Positions 45,954 through 55,716 of a DNA stretch of 64,000 nt are shown here, one piece after another. The notes below the pieces were generated by a model that saw only the letters and a list, made by a program, of their open reading frames with translations, searched no databases and was not told where the DNA came from. Made by a program: the position numbers and the translations under genes. The stretch covers positions 496,001 through 560,000 of the forward strand of contig CBDFMS010000023.1 of assembly GCA_965249735.1 (NCBI GenBank). Direction: 5' to 3'. Within the stretch, counting starts at the first letter, position 1. Every line of letters begins with the position of its first letter. This DNA is from JANQSS01 sp965249735 (lineage in GTDB: Bacteria; Bacteroidota; Bacteroidia; Chitinophagales; Saprospiraceae).

Positions 45954-46153
45954 ATAAATCACTGGAAAAATTGACATACAAAGAGGCTATGAATAAGATT
46001 CAGCGGATCACTTCTGAAATCGAGTCGCTTGATGGTGATCTTGACATATTAATCACCAAAGTAAAAGAACTAAAAGAACTCATTCTTCACTGTGAGGGTA
46101 AAGTAATGGAAGCAGAAGAAGAAATTCGGGATATATTTGATGAAGAAGAATGA
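45950..46153 (+). CDS. xseB: Exodeoxyribonuclease VII small subunit
   Basis: Small helical subunit of 67 residues that binds the coiled coil of XseA. It has the family pattern LTYKEAMNKIQRITSEIESLDGDLD and KVKELKELILHCEGKVMEAEEEI. Overlap with xseA by four bases supports the call and the start. Confidence 0.9.
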   Translation: MNKSLEKLTYKEAMNKIQRITSEIESLDGDLDILITKVKELKELILHCEGKVMEAEEEIRDIFDEEE

Positions 46154-46185
46154 ACATTTATTCTCAAGACACTAACCTTAACAAA

Positions 46186-46209
46186 ACTCGGTACTCGGTA
46201 CTCGGTACT
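46186..46209. repeat. Tandem repeat of ACTCGGT, 3.4 units
   Basis: Three perfect 7-base units and a partial fourth, in the spacer before msrB. A possible slippage site; no known motif fits. Confidence 0.75.
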
Positions 46210-46223
46210 TAAATAAAATAGAC

Positions 46224-46607
46224 ATGAACAAATTAACTGACGAGGAAGCACGTGTTATCCTCAACAAAGGAACTGAAAGACCCTTTACCGGAGAATATGA
46301 CAAATTCTATGAAGAAGGTATTTACACCTGTCGGCAGTGCAATTACCCCTTGTACACATCGGAAGATAAATTCAGTTCCGGCTGCGGTTGGCCTTCATTT
46401 GATCAGGAAATCGAGGGGCATGTGACCAATGTTCCTGATGCTGATGGACGACGAACAGAAATAATTTGCGACAATTGTAAAGGGCATTTAGGCCATGTGT
46501 TTACCGGAGAACAGATGACTGAAAAAAATACTCGTCATTGTGTCAATTCTATTTCAATCCGATTTAATCCGGCTGGTCAATCCGTGCCGGCCGTATTGAA
46601 GCCCTAA
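46224..46607 (+). CDS. msrB: Peptide-methionine (R)-S-oxide reductase MsrB
   Basis: Repair enzyme of 127 residues reducing methionine-R-sulfoxide in oxidised proteins. The catalytic Cys106 is in RHCVNSISIRF; Cys36, 39, 82 and 85 form the zinc site (CRQC, CDNC). GCGWPSF, HLGHVF and PFTGEYDKFYEEGIY are typical. No signal peptide, so cytoplasmic. Confidence 0.97.
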   Translation: MNKLTDEEARVILNKGTERPFTGEYDKFYEEGIYTCRQCNYPLYTSEDKFSSGCGWPSFDQEIEGHVTNVPDADGRRTEIICDNCKGHLGHVFTGEQMTEKNTRHCVNSISIRFNPAGQSVPAVLKP

Positions 46608-46733
46608 TGGTAGAGTACTGCGGATAGGTTGTACAACTGATTGATTCAACGTGAATTTGACTCTGGTGAATCCTGTTTCATCCAATTGTCAGGCTGATTC
46701 AAAACAAGTCGTTTACAGATAATCAAGATCATG

Positions 46734-46741
46734 TATATTTG
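46734..46741 (+). promoter_or_regulatory. Bacteroidota -7 box TATATTTG for tRNA-Arg
   Basis: Exact TAnnTTTG match 23 bases before the mature 5' end of the tRNA. No clear -33 TTG is visible. Confidence 0.55.
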
Positions 46742-46764
46742 CGCGCTCAAACCATGTATAAAAT

Positions 46765-46838
46765 GGCCCCGTAGCTCAGCTGGATAGAGCAACTGACTTC
46801 TAATCAGTAGGTCTCAGGTTCGAATCCTGACGGGGTCA
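46765..46838 (+). tRNA. tRNA-Arg (anticodon TCT)
   Basis: A 74-base cloverleaf. The acceptor GGCCCCG pairs with CGGGGTC (one G-U). The anticodon stem ACTGA/TCAGT holds loop CTTCTAA with anticodon TCT at 46799-46801. The T-arm TCAGG-TTCGAAT-CCTGA is standard, the discriminator is A, and CCA is not encoded. Reads AGA (and perhaps AGG) codons. Confidence 0.96.
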
Positions 46839-47202
46839 CGAAAAATGAGTGTGGGTTTGAGTGTGAGTGTGGGTGCATACCTCAACTCAACTGAATACAT
46901 GCTCCTAACCATGAGCCGGGAACAATCGACAGCCAAACAATAGAACCCGATTTTATTCCTCCATGGCATTCTGAGGACCTCGCTCATCCATCAAATAAAA
47001 TTGGTTCAATAGTTCACACTGCTTTGCTGATTTCCGCTGCAAAAGATATGAGGAACAATTTCATGTCCATCTAATCATTCATCTCAATGTGGTCGAGATC
47101 ATAGAAGTTATAGGTTCAACGTCATGGCCCAAATTTGCATGTTCACCTTTACCGCGCTAATCACACGATATTAGTAACTCTATTAACCTTAATTGAAGTA
47201 CC
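46839..47202. other. Intergenic region with GTGAG-rich short tract
   Basis: A 364-base spacer. At about 46846-46875 there is a GTG(T/A)G-rich tract (TGAGTGTGGGTTTGAGTGTGAGTGTGGGTG). No coding frame or promoter box is clear. Confidence 0.45.
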
Positions 47203-48105
47203 ATGACTGATTGTCATATGGTTTCATATAACACTGACCTACCAACTCTAATTACAAAAAGTCGAATTCAATCCGTCCGATTAACAATATTCATTTTAAC
47301 ATGTATCATCATTGCAGGCAATGGCATGATTGGGAATGCACAAGGCGAATGTTGCGAGGTTGAGAATTGCAAATCAAAAGCAACAGAATATGCAACCTTA
47401 ATCAAAGGTGACATGAGTTTCTTACCCGATCTTGGTTCAGCCAACGACTTTGAATACCGAAGAATCTTAGACGAGGCAATAAAATATCAAACAGCCGAAT
47501 TCAATCGGATGTTCAGCAGCTATAATAAAATCCTCAAGTGGAATGATAAAGAAGGAGACAAATTCAAGTACTCCTGTGTACTAAACCAACTGAATGATCC
47601 AAAAGCCTTAAAATATTTGGATATTCTTAGAAAGGTTTATCCAAAGAAAAGCTCAGAATTGTCACCGGAATTTGGAAAAGCCTGGCACCTACAATCAGAG
47701 TTAGGTACAGGTGGAATTAATTTTGGACATGACAGCGAGCGATTTGTACTCTCTCTCAAATCCCTGGTGTCCTATACGTTTACCAAAAAAGACGAGGATA
47801 CAGGTGGCCGAATTAGACTTTTGGCTGGTCCGGTTGTTCAGTATTCTGGATCAAACATCAAAATAGGTCCATTAATTCGAAGTGAGTTCCGACTTTTTGA
47901 TTTAAAAGCCAGTTATTTTAGCCTAGGAAATATTAAATTATTTATGGAGGGTCAATATCTAGCAAATGATTTTGAAGTTGGAGGAGGATTGGCCATCGAG
48001 TTATACAAATTCGGATATTGGATCGGCTCGGCAATAAATACAGACAATGGAAGTGTATCCGCCCAAACGGGGTTTATGTTTAGATTTGAATTATTCAATA
48101 AATAA
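47203..48105 (+). CDS. Secreted or outer-membrane protein of unknown function
   Basis: Protein of 300 residues with a long polar N-terminus and a hydrophobic export segment (about 27-48, ending GNAQG). The ATG at 47218 (MVSYN) is an alternative start. The mature part begins with a Cys-rich stretch (ECCEVENC) and a helical region (about 60-140), then beta-rich sequence (ERFVLSLKSLVSYTFTKK, RIRLLAGPVVQYSG) ending FMFRFELF, which looks like a small outer-membrane barrel with an aromatic C-terminus. I cannot name a family. It is eight bases before the patatin-like gene, so they are probably co-transcribed and may act together. Confidence 0.6.
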   Translation: MTDCHMVSYNTDLPTLITKSRIQSVRLTIFILTCIIIAGNGMIGNAQGECCEVENCKSKATEYATLIKGDMSFLPDLGSANDFEYRRILDEAIKYQTAEFNRMFSSYNKILKWNDKEGDKFKYSCVLNQLNDPKALKYLDILRKVYPKKSSELSPEFGKAWHLQSELGTGGINFGHDSERFVLSLKSLVSYTFTKKDEDTGGRIRLLAGPVVQYSGSNIKIGPLIRSEFRLFDLKASYFSLGNIKLFMEGQYLANDFEVGGGLAIELYKFGYWIGSAINTDNGSVSAQTGFMFRFELFNK

Positions 48106-48112
48106 TTAATAC

Positions 48113-49047
48113 ATGAAACGTGCTCTTATTCTCAGTGGTGGTGGTGCAAAAGGAGCCTTTACCGTTGGTGCACTAAGCAAATTGGAAGAAAGAGGAATTA
48201 ATGCCTTTGATGTAATCAGCGGTGCAAGCACAGGAGCACTCATCGCGGCATTGATATGCGCCAATCGGCTTCAAATTTTGCGAGATGTCTATCGCAGTGT
48301 ACAAAATAGCGATATATTAAATCCTCAAAATATCGTACAAAATTTATTAGCCACAAACCCACCCAGGCCTTACTTATTCGACTCGACACCGCTCGAGCAA
48401 ATAATTGATCAACATGTAACTGAGAGTGTCTACCAGGACATCAGAACTAGTAGTTCAACTTTATGTTTAACTGCAATAAATTTACAAACCGGAAGACCTA
48501 CGATTTTTTCCTCTAAAAGAATCGACAGTACGATGTATTATGAAGCCATTACCATCAGAAATCATGGTCATCTCAAAAAAGCCCTACTTGCCAGCAGCAA
48601 TCAAGCCGCATTTTTACCACCGGTGACTATTCCTGTGAATAATAAAAATTTCCAATTTGTGGATGGTGGTAATCGCGAAGTAGTTCCAACCAGGGTTGTA
48701 GCCAATCTCATGCCGCCGGGTCCAAACTTACCCAATCTACCTTCAAATGAAATTTATTTAATTAGCAATAATCCAAGAAATATTACTGATGGGAAAGAAC
48801 AATACAAATCATTTCTTGATGTATTGTTTCGGGCGATCAGCATTTTCGTACAAGACGTGAGAGAAAATGACATAAATGTAATCATGGAATATCGGAACAG
48901 AACGGGTGCCAAACTCATCATTATCGAACCACGTAATGACCTGGATCCGGAATTTCCAACGGGTCTGCGATTTGATCCCATTTGATGACAGGCTGGATGG
49001 TTCAAGGCCAAAATGATGCCGAAACCGTATTAAATTCTATCGTTTAA
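48113..49047 (+). CDS. Patatin-like phospholipase, frameshifted near the 3' end
   Basis: Ser-Asp dyad lipid hydrolase. Oxyanion loop SGGGAKGAF, nucleophile Ser39 in GASTG, and Asp184 in FVDGG. The continuous frame stops at 48985 after RFDP; the neighbouring frame continues LMTGWMVQGQNDAETVLNSIV to TAA at 49047, which looks like a natural end. One base missing within 48975-48983 would explain it. No signal peptide is seen. Relatives deacylate phospholipids. It is eight bases after the unknown barrel-like gene. Confidence 0.85.
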
Positions 49048-49198
49048 TTATTGAACAATCCGCTGTCTAATTTCTATAATTTGGAAAAGTATGCAGAAAT
49101 GATCATTCGCCCTCTTTCATTTCCTGACTTACAGCAGCCCAATTCTATTTTCTCACTCCAATCCAATATCTTTAGGTAAGCACAAACCAAGATATCAT

Positions 49199-50707
49199 AT
49201 GAGTGCGAACACCCAACGGCAATATAAAGGTCCATGGTGGCATGATCGCATCGCCCTGGCTTTTATCGGCGTTTTCTTAGCTGTGATCACGTATTTCCTT
49301 GTGCCTGGAGATACATACACAAAAGCTCCACATATGGCGGCCATTGTTGTACTGATGGCAATCTGGTGGATATTGGAGGTTATACCCATTCCGGTCACTT
49401 CCCTTTTACCCATTTTTCTTTTTCCTCTTTTCGGTATAAGTGATGTTACCCTCGCAGGAAGCTACTATGGCAAGCCCATTATTTTCCTCTTTTTAGGAGG
49501 ATTTTTACTTGCCCTCGGCTTGCAGCAATCCGGCGTACATAAGCGGATAGCACTGCGTGTGGTACAGGTCGTTGGAAGCAGTCCAAAACAATTAATTCTA
49601 GGTATTATGATCGCTTCGGGTTTTTTGAGCATGTGGATCTCCAATACGGCTTCCGTCATGGTCATGTTACCAATCGGTTTATCCATCATGGAAGGTGTAA
49701 AGCAAGAAGTCAACGATGAAAAACTCATTTTAAATTTTGGAATATGCTTCATGCTCGGTATCGCTTATGCCGCTGACATTGGCGGTATGGCCACCTTAAT
49801 CGGGACGCCTCCCAACCTCATCTTCCTCGAAATGTACCACGAATTAGTGCCAAACGTACCAGCAATCGGGTTCATGGACTGGATGCTCATCGGCCTACCG
49901 CTCAGTATTGTATTTATGACAGCGGGTTGGTTCATGCTCACACATTACATTTACAAGTTACCATCGGATGATCTGTTTAAAGACAGTTTGGGGATTTCGA
50001 CCCAGTTAAAAGAAATGGGGCCAATGACACGCGATGAAAAATTCACCGCATACATTTTCTTAGCTGCCGCCTTGTTGTGGATGACAGGCTCCAATATTCA
50101 AATCACTGATAATTTCACGTTATATGGCTGGCGTCACCTACTCAATCTGCCCAACGTATCAGATAGTGCAGTAGCCATTGCAACTGCTTCTTTATTATTT
50201 CTTCTTCCATCATCCGAACGAAAAGGAAAAGCCTTGTTGTCCTGGAAGAAAGCTCGGGAATTGCCATGGGGCATTTTACTTCTTTTCGGAGGTGGCTTTG
50301 CTATTGCCGGGGGATTTGGTTTGTCAGGTCTGTCAAAATTAGTTGAGGCTATATTTTCTAATCTACCCCCACTTTCTCCTTTGCTCATCATTGCAATTGT
50401 ATGCATTTTTGTCACCTTTCTCACAGAACTTACCTCAAATTCTGCGATTACCAATTTACTGTTACCGATTCTAGCCGTTGGAGCCCTGGCCATGCAAATA
50501 GATCCAAAATTAATAATGATTCCGGCTACGCTTTCAGCGAGTTGTGCTTTTATGATGCCCATTGCATCACCCACACAAGCCATTGTATTTGGATCTGGTT
50601 ATGTCAGTATCACACAGATGATACGTACGGGTATCTGGTTTAATTTATTGGGTGTTATTTTGATTATGATCTTATTTGCCATAATCAGTACATTTTGGTG
50701 GGGATAA
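49199..50707 (+). CDS. DASS family sodium:anion symporter (SLC13-like)
   Basis: Inner-membrane transporter of 502 residues with about 12 hydrophobic segments. Two SNT-type motifs mark the substrate and sodium sites: WISNTASVMVMLP in the first half and ELTSNSAITNLLLPIL in the second. Other marks are GFLLALGLQQSGVHKRIA and MATLIGTPPNLIFLEM. Members import dicarboxylates, citrate or sulfate; the substrate cannot be assigned. Confidence 0.92.
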   Translation: MSANTQRQYKGPWWHDRIALAFIGVFLAVITYFLVPGDTYTKAPHMAAIVVLMAIWWILEVIPIPVTSLLPIFLFPLFGISDVTLAGSYYGKPIIFLFLGGFLLALGLQQSGVHKRIALRVVQVVGSSPKQLILGIMIASGFLSMWISNTASVMVMLPIGLSIMEGVKQEVNDEKLILNFGICFMLGIAYAADIGGMATLIGTPPNLIFLEMYHELVPNVPAIGFMDWMLIGLPLSIVFMTAGWFMLTHYIYKLPSDDLFKDSLGISTQLKEMGPMTRDEKFTAYIFLAAALLWMTGSNIQITDNFTLYGWRHLLNLPNVSDSAVAIATASLLFLLPSSERKGKALLSWKKARELPWGILLLFGGGFAIAGGFGLSGLSKLVEAIFSNLPPLSPLLIIAIVCIFVTFLTELTSNSAITNLLLPILAVGALAMQIDPKLIMIPATLSASCAFMMPIASPTQAIVFGSGYVSITQMIRTGIWFNLLGVILIMILFAIISTFWWG

Positions 50708-50754
50708 TTACTTTAAATTATTTCATCATTAATACAATCTCCAATAATAATGAA

Positions 50755-50783
50755 GGACGGCCTCTTATCCAGGAAAGCCGTCC
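50755..50783. terminator. Hairpin between convergent genes
   Basis: GGACGGC and GCCGTCC arms (50755-50761 and 50777-50783) with a 15-base loop, between genes converging at 50707 and 50815. Probably a bidirectional terminator, though the T-run is poor. Confidence 0.6.
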
Positions 50784-50814
50784 CTATTCAGAATGTTAGT
50801 TGTTCTCTTTAGTG

Positions 50815-51243
50815 TTAGCTTGGAAAATGATTCATGGCATCAAGAACGCCTCCCATAATTGCCAGGGTCAGCAACCAATAGCCGGCATTAATCAACATAT
50901 TTTTCCAGGATTTTTGTTCAAATAATCCATTCGTGATAAAAATTGGAATCACAAAAAATACACTGATAATTACACCGTGGACAGCGCCGTGTTTAAATGT
51001 ATCAAATTCACCCTCTTGTCCGTCACCATTACAGAAATTAAGCAAAAAGAATGCAATGAGAAAAGACATAACAATTGAAATGCCCATGGTCACACCCATA
51101 TTTGCTTCTTTTGCTTTTTCTTCAGTCATGCCGATCGAATCCATCCATGCCTGACCAAATAAAGCTTTGTGGTAATAAATAAATCCCATTGCCATGGGTA
51201 CTAGTGTTGCGATCACTAGCGAAAGCCAACTAACGTTTTCCAT
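50815..51243 (-). CDS. DUF1761 family membrane protein
   Basis: Membrane protein of 142 residues with four helices (about 5-25, 50-70, 87-105, 115-137). The pattern MGFIYYHKALFGQAWMDSIGMTEEKAKE and an N-terminal VSWLSLVIATLVPMA match DUF1761. Function unknown. Confidence 0.85.
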   Translation of the reverse strand: MENVSWLSLVIATLVPMAMGFIYYHKALFGQAWMDSIGMTEEKAKEANMGVTMGISIVMSFLIAFFLLNFCNGDGQEGEFDTFKHGAVHGVIISVFFVIPIFITNGLFEQKSWKNMLINAGYWLLTLAIMGGVLDAMNHFPS

Positions 51244-51518
51244 TTTGAGAAAGTTTTAAGTGATAAATGAAGCTATAAGATAGTGAAAATAATATATATA
51301 TGACACTAGCTTACAAGTCAGTAGCTTCTATACATTCAAATAAATTCGATAGTTATTACCCACTTGGTTCTGAATTGATGTTGCAAAATATATTAACCCA
51401 GACAAATCCACCTTAAAACAAATTGCTCACCTACGCACACAATCCGCGTTATTTATCATACAATAACTTGCCATAAGACGCAGGCGGTCTTCCACGACTC
51501 CTAGATTAAACCCAAAAT

Positions 51519-54500
51519 CTATTTCAGAATAAGGATTTGTTTTTGGTCAATCAACTCATTTCCATTTTTGATTAAGAGTAGATACAAACCATCCGGCAGC
51601 TCACCTATTTCCATAAGGGTTTCCCTGTTAGCCGTAATCTCTTGAGATTTCACTACGCCGCCTATGGCATTTACAAGTATAGCCTCTGTAGCCGTATAAT
51701 TCTGTGTGAATCGGAGCAGATTTGAAGCCGGATTAGGGTAAACATTTAATGACTGTTCTTCCGTCTGTCCCATCAAATTATCCAGCGAAATGTGGCCTTC
51801 ATTCCCACCTTCAAAACTTTCTGTCACCGTTACATTGATAAAATTGGAAGATAAATCATAACAATCATCAGAAATCGGTTCAATCGCAAGATTAAAACCT
51901 GCACTGACGATTAAATTACCTGTATAAGAAATGTGATATAGCTTATAAGTCCCAGCCGGAACAGAGCCAAAATCAACGGTGCTGTCAGGCAATATTGCTA
52001 ATATTATATCCGAACCGGTTGTGGCAACGAATTTGCTTTGGGCGTTGGAGGCTCCATGCGCCACCATGGTATAATTGTCTGGAATTGTATCCCCCGTTAT
52101 GACGGAAATTTCTGTTAATCCCATATTTGTAGTAATCGAGCCTGCCTCGGCAGTATCCCTGATGATGGTTATAAAATTATCAGACAAATCAAAACACTCA
52201 TCAGATAAGGATACACCGGTTATCATGTCTCCGACCTGACCTAAAAAATTCCCTGAATAGGCAACACCCCAAACTCTGCAAGTTCCTCTGGGAGCAGTAT
52301 CAAAGTCGGCGCTGTCAGCAGGTGGTATACCGAGTATTATATTGGTATCATTGGTAATCACGTAAGTGAATGCATCACCAGCAACTCCGGAATTGACAAA
52401 ATGTACGATATCAGGATTTCCATCGCCGGGACATATATATTGGTTACTCTCCCCATTTGGCAAGCTAACAAGCCCCCCTTCCGGTTGGCTTCGAATAACA
52501 AGTACAAAATTGTCTGAGATACCGAAGCAGTCATCAGACAAATCCGCCGTAGCAATATTCTCACCGGCCATCCCTGTAAATAATCCCGTGTATGCAACGG
52601 CATATACCCTGCACACACCAGTCGGAACACCTTCAAAATTAATGGTATCACTTGAAACCACACCCAGAATCATGCCTGCAGTGTCAGTTATCACATATTC
52701 GACTGGAAAGTTACTCGATGGTGCATATGTCAATATTAGTAAATCAGGATTGCCGTCATCAGTGCAAAATTCCACTTGAGTTTCCTGATCAATTGTAGCC
52801 AGATTATCTGTGGTTGGCACCCTCCGAATAACTGTAACCGGATCAGTCAGACTGAAACAGCCTGTAGCCAGGGGTTGACCTGATATTGTATCACCCACTT
52901 CAACCAGGGCACTTCCTTCAAATGACATGGCCCATATAAGGCAAACACCTTCTCCCGCGCCTTCAAAATCAACTGTATCCGAATCTACCAAAGCCAGAAC
53001 CACACCATTGTCGTCCGTTATAAAAGTTATAGAAGTATCCGCATCCGTCTGCCGAATCAGGTAGAGCTCATCCGGGTTTCCATCACCGGGACAAGTGTAG
53101 ATGGTCGTACCGAGCTGAGTATATAATACACCCGGATCTACATTATTTCTTACAAATTCTACGTAGTTGTCGCTCAAGTCAAAACAAGCATCAGACAAGA
53201 CATCAACAAGCAGGTTAGTTCCGGCAGTAACTAATAGATTTCCATGATAAGATAATCCGAAAACACGACAGGTACCGGCTCCGGCGCCTTCAAAATCAAT
53301 TGTATCAGAGGCTGTTACAATCGTCAGTACCTGGTTGGAGTCATTGGTAACGACTAAAATAAATTCTGTACTGGCACTGTACTCAGCATCGAATGTAAAT
53401 CGATCCGCCATGCCGTCACCAACGCAAAGATTAAATGAAGTCAATCCTCCGGCTGAGGCAATTTCACCGGCATCAGGTGTGGCTCGCCGAACTTCTACTG
53501 CATTATCACTAATTGCATAACATCCATCAGACACGTCATCAATGAAGAGATTATCTCCAATTTGAATTGTCAAATTATCTACATAAGTAGCCCGCCAGAT
53601 AAAACAAATACCCTCTCCCGCACCTTCAAAATCAATGGCTTGATTCGTACTAAGACCCAAAACTGTGTCATCGGCATCCGTGATAATGAATATTGTAGGA
53701 GATGGACTACTCAACAGGTTCACAGTAACGATATCGGCGATGCTGTCATCGGGGCAGGTATAGACAAGGGTATCACCTTGCATAGTCTGAATCCGGCCTT
53801 CAGTTGGGAAGGTTCTGACGACTTCGACAAAACCCGCCGTAACGCCTAAACAAGCGCCATCACTTCTAATATCTCCAAAATACATACCGGGTGATGCAAT
53901 TAGATTACCTGTGGTAGCCACACCATAAACTCTGCATATTCCAATACCGGCGCCTTCAAAATCTACTGAACTCCCCGAAGGAATACTGAGTATGGTATCA
54001 TTGGCATCCGTAATAACATAGCTGTAATTTGCTGAAGTATCAGCCCCGGGACTGATAAATGTGAGAACATCTGCAATACTGTCTCCGACACAGATGAGCT
54101 TTTGTGTCAGACCATCGTCTGTTGTTATATCACCTGCAGCTGTTGTTACCCGTGTCACTGAAATTCGGTTATCGCTGAGCAGATAACATCCAAGGGCCAA
54201 AGCATCATTTACGGTAAGGCCTGGTTGCGCGAGGAGATCGCCGTCATAATTGAGTCCATAGACGTAGCATGTACCTGCCGGAGCACCCTCAAAATTTGCT
54301 AGTGAATCAGTGAGGGCAAGTATTTCACCATTTTCATCTGTGATGACAAATATGTATTCGTTAGCTGTATTCGTGTGTTCAAAAATCAGAATGTCATCCT
54401 GACCATCCTGAGAACAAAATGTAGTATCCGTTATGCCGTCTATTGTATTTATAGTTGATTCGTCCGCAGACCCGCGAATGACGGTCACATAATTTGATGA

Positions 54501-54872
54501 TAGTTCGTAACAAAAACTCGTGAGGACTGCATCGCCAAGTTGTTCGCCATCCGTATTTAGAATACGGCCTTTAAACGTGGCAGCATAAATACGACAGACA
54601 CCGGCAGGTGCTGAAGCAAAATTAAAAACAGGGTAGGTACCTGAGGAGAGGATCACACCATTGTCATCTGTCAGCACATACATTATCGGGAATCCCCGAA
54701 TATCAGCTGCTACCCTGACGATGGGACTCGCATTGCCAAGGCAAATATTTACGACCGTTTCACCGGTACTGGTTGCGATTTCGAAATCTCCGACACATTG
54801 GGAGCGAACAAAGGATGAAAAACTGGTAATAAGTAAAGAAAGCAGAAGTAAGCGATGAAATTTGAAGGCCAT
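51519..54872 (-). CDS. Large T9SS cargo protein with nine tandem about 115-residue repeats
   Basis: Secreted protein of 1117 residues: signal peptide (about 1-24), nine diverged repeats (about 25-1020) and a T9SS type A C-terminal domain (about 1045-1117) with NVYPNPASNLLRF and a C-terminal QILILK. Each repeat has a CxxDGxxD-like segment, an (F/Y)VITDxxxxIL strand, a (V/I)DFExAxxGxC(R/L)(V/I)(Y/W)G strand, and ends (L/I)SDxCFxLSDN before the next. Cys are paired across the repeat, suggesting disulfides. Probably a surface or matrix protein. No catalytic motif is seen. It is monocistronic. Confidence 0.88.
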   Translation of the reverse strand: MAFKFHRLLLLSLLITSFSSFVRSQCVGDFEIATSTGETVVNICLGNASPIVRVAADIRGFPIMYVLTDDNGVILSSGTYPVFNFASAPAGVCRIYAATFKGRILNTDGEQLGDAVLTSFCYELSSNYVTVIRGSADESTINTIDGITDTTFCSQDGQDDILIFEHTNTANEYIFVITDENGEILALTDSLANFEGAPAGTCYVYGLNYDGDLLAQPGLTVNDALALGCYLLSDNRISVTRVTTAAGDITTDDGLTQKLICVGDSIADVLTFISPGADTSANYSYVITDANDTILSIPSGSSVDFEGAGIGICRVYGVATTGNLIASPGMYFGDIRSDGACLGVTAGFVEVVRTFPTEGRIQTMQGDTLVYTCPDDSIADIVTVNLLSSPSPTIFIITDADDTVLGLSTNQAIDFEGAGEGICFIWRATYVDNLTIQIGDNLFIDDVSDGCYAISDNAVEVRRATPDAGEIASAGGLTSFNLCVGDGMADRFTFDAEYSASTEFILVVTNDSNQVLTIVTASDTIDFEGAGAGTCRVFGLSYHGNLLVTAGTNLLVDVLSDACFDLSDNYVEFVRNNVDPGVLYTQLGTTIYTCPGDGNPDELYLIRQTDADTSITFITDDNGVVLALVDSDTVDFEGAGEGVCLIWAMSFEGSALVEVGDTISGQPLATGCFSLTDPVTVIRRVPTTDNLATIDQETQVEFCTDDGNPDLLILTYAPSSNFPVEYVITDTAGMILGVVSSDTINFEGVPTGVCRVYAVAYTGLFTGMAGENIATADLSDDCFGISDNFVLVIRSQPEGGLVSLPNGESNQYICPGDGNPDIVHFVNSGVAGDAFTYVITNDTNIILGIPPADSADFDTAPRGTCRVWGVAYSGNFLGQVGDMITGVSLSDECFDLSDNFITIIRDTAEAGSITTNMGLTEISVITGDTIPDNYTMVAHGASNAQSKFVATTGSDIILAILPDSTVDFGSVPAGTYKLYHISYTGNLIVSAGFNLAIEPISDDCYDLSSNFINVTVTESFEGGNEGHISLDNLMGQTEEQSLNVYPNPASNLLRFTQNYTATEAILVNAIGGVVKSQEITANRETLMEIGELPDGLYLLLIKNGNELIDQKQILILK

Positions 54873-54987
54873 AATTATTAGTTCTTTGGTGATGAAACGA
54901 ATTGAATCGTGTCATATAAAATTAAATAGAAATATTTTATGTCGGGCATGAAGTCGGCAAGAATTATAATAATTGGCTATCTTCTTA

Positions 54988-54995
54988 TAGATTTG
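54988..54995 (+). promoter_or_regulatory. Bacteroidota -7 box TAGATTTG overlapping the ung start region
   Basis: Exact TAnnTTTG match ending four bases before the ung ATG. If used, the transcript starts at or a few bases after the ATG, implying a leaderless message or a later start. Confidence 0.5.
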
Positions 54996-54999
54996 GCGC

Positions 55000-55677
55000 A
55001 TGTCTGTACATGTGTCCATCGAATCTTCCTGGAAAAATGAGCTGGAAGAGGAATTTAACAAGCCATATTTCGATGTGCTTGTGCGAGAAATTAAACAACG
55101 AAAACAAAACGGACGAACCATCTATCCTCCGGGACCTCTCATTTTCAATGCTTTCAATACTACACCATTCGAAGAGGTGAAGGTTGTGCTCATTGGACAA
55201 GATCCTTATCACGGACCAGGCCAAGCTATGGGCCTTTGTTTTAGTGTGCCCAAGGGCATAGCTGTTCCGGCTTCACTGAAGAACATTTACAAAGAAATGG
55301 CCCAGGACATTGGGATGGACATCCCCAATCACGGTGATTTGACTTCTTGGTCAAAACAAGGGGTATTCATGCTCAATTCCGTGTTGACGGTTGAACACAA
55401 GCAGGCAGGCAGCCACAAAAACCTCGGTTGGCAACAATTTACCGATGCCGTCATTCGAAGACTTTCAGAGCGAAAGACTAGTTTGATTTTTCTTTTATGG
55501 GGAAATTACGCCCGTACCAAAAAGGAATTAATTGACGAAATGAAGCATCATGTCCTTGAAGCTGCCCATCCCAGTCCACTGGCTAGAGGTGCATATTTCG
55601 GAAGTAAACATTTTTCGAAAACAAATCAATTATTGGAAGCACAAGGATTGGATACGATTTCGTGGACACTAAATTAA
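55000..55677 (+). CDS. ung: Uracil-DNA glycosylase, family 1
   Basis: Removes uracil from DNA in base-excision repair. 225 residues with GQDPYHGPGQAMGLCFSV (catalytic Asp68), PPGPLIFNAF, VFMLNSVLTVE, LLWGNYA and HPSPL (His190). The N-terminus VSIESSWKNELEEEFNKPYF fits the family, so the ATG at 55000 is right. A -7 box only four bases upstream suggests a very short or no leader. Confidence 0.97.
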   Translation: MSVHVSIESSWKNELEEEFNKPYFDVLVREIKQRKQNGRTIYPPGPLIFNAFNTTPFEEVKVVLIGQDPYHGPGQAMGLCFSVPKGIAVPASLKNIYKEMAQDIGMDIPNHGDLTSWSKQGVFMLNSVLTVEHKQAGSHKNLGWQQFTDAVIRRLSERKTSLIFLLWGNYARTKKELIDEMKHHVLEAAHPSPLARGAYFGSKHFSKTNQLLEAQGLDTISWTLN

Positions 55678-55716
55678 GCTTGCAAATAATTAAAATCAAT
55701 TCTTGATTAATTCAAT

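Noticed and set aside
50134..50583. 149-codon minus-strand frame
   Set aside because: Antisense shadow of the DASS transporter gene.
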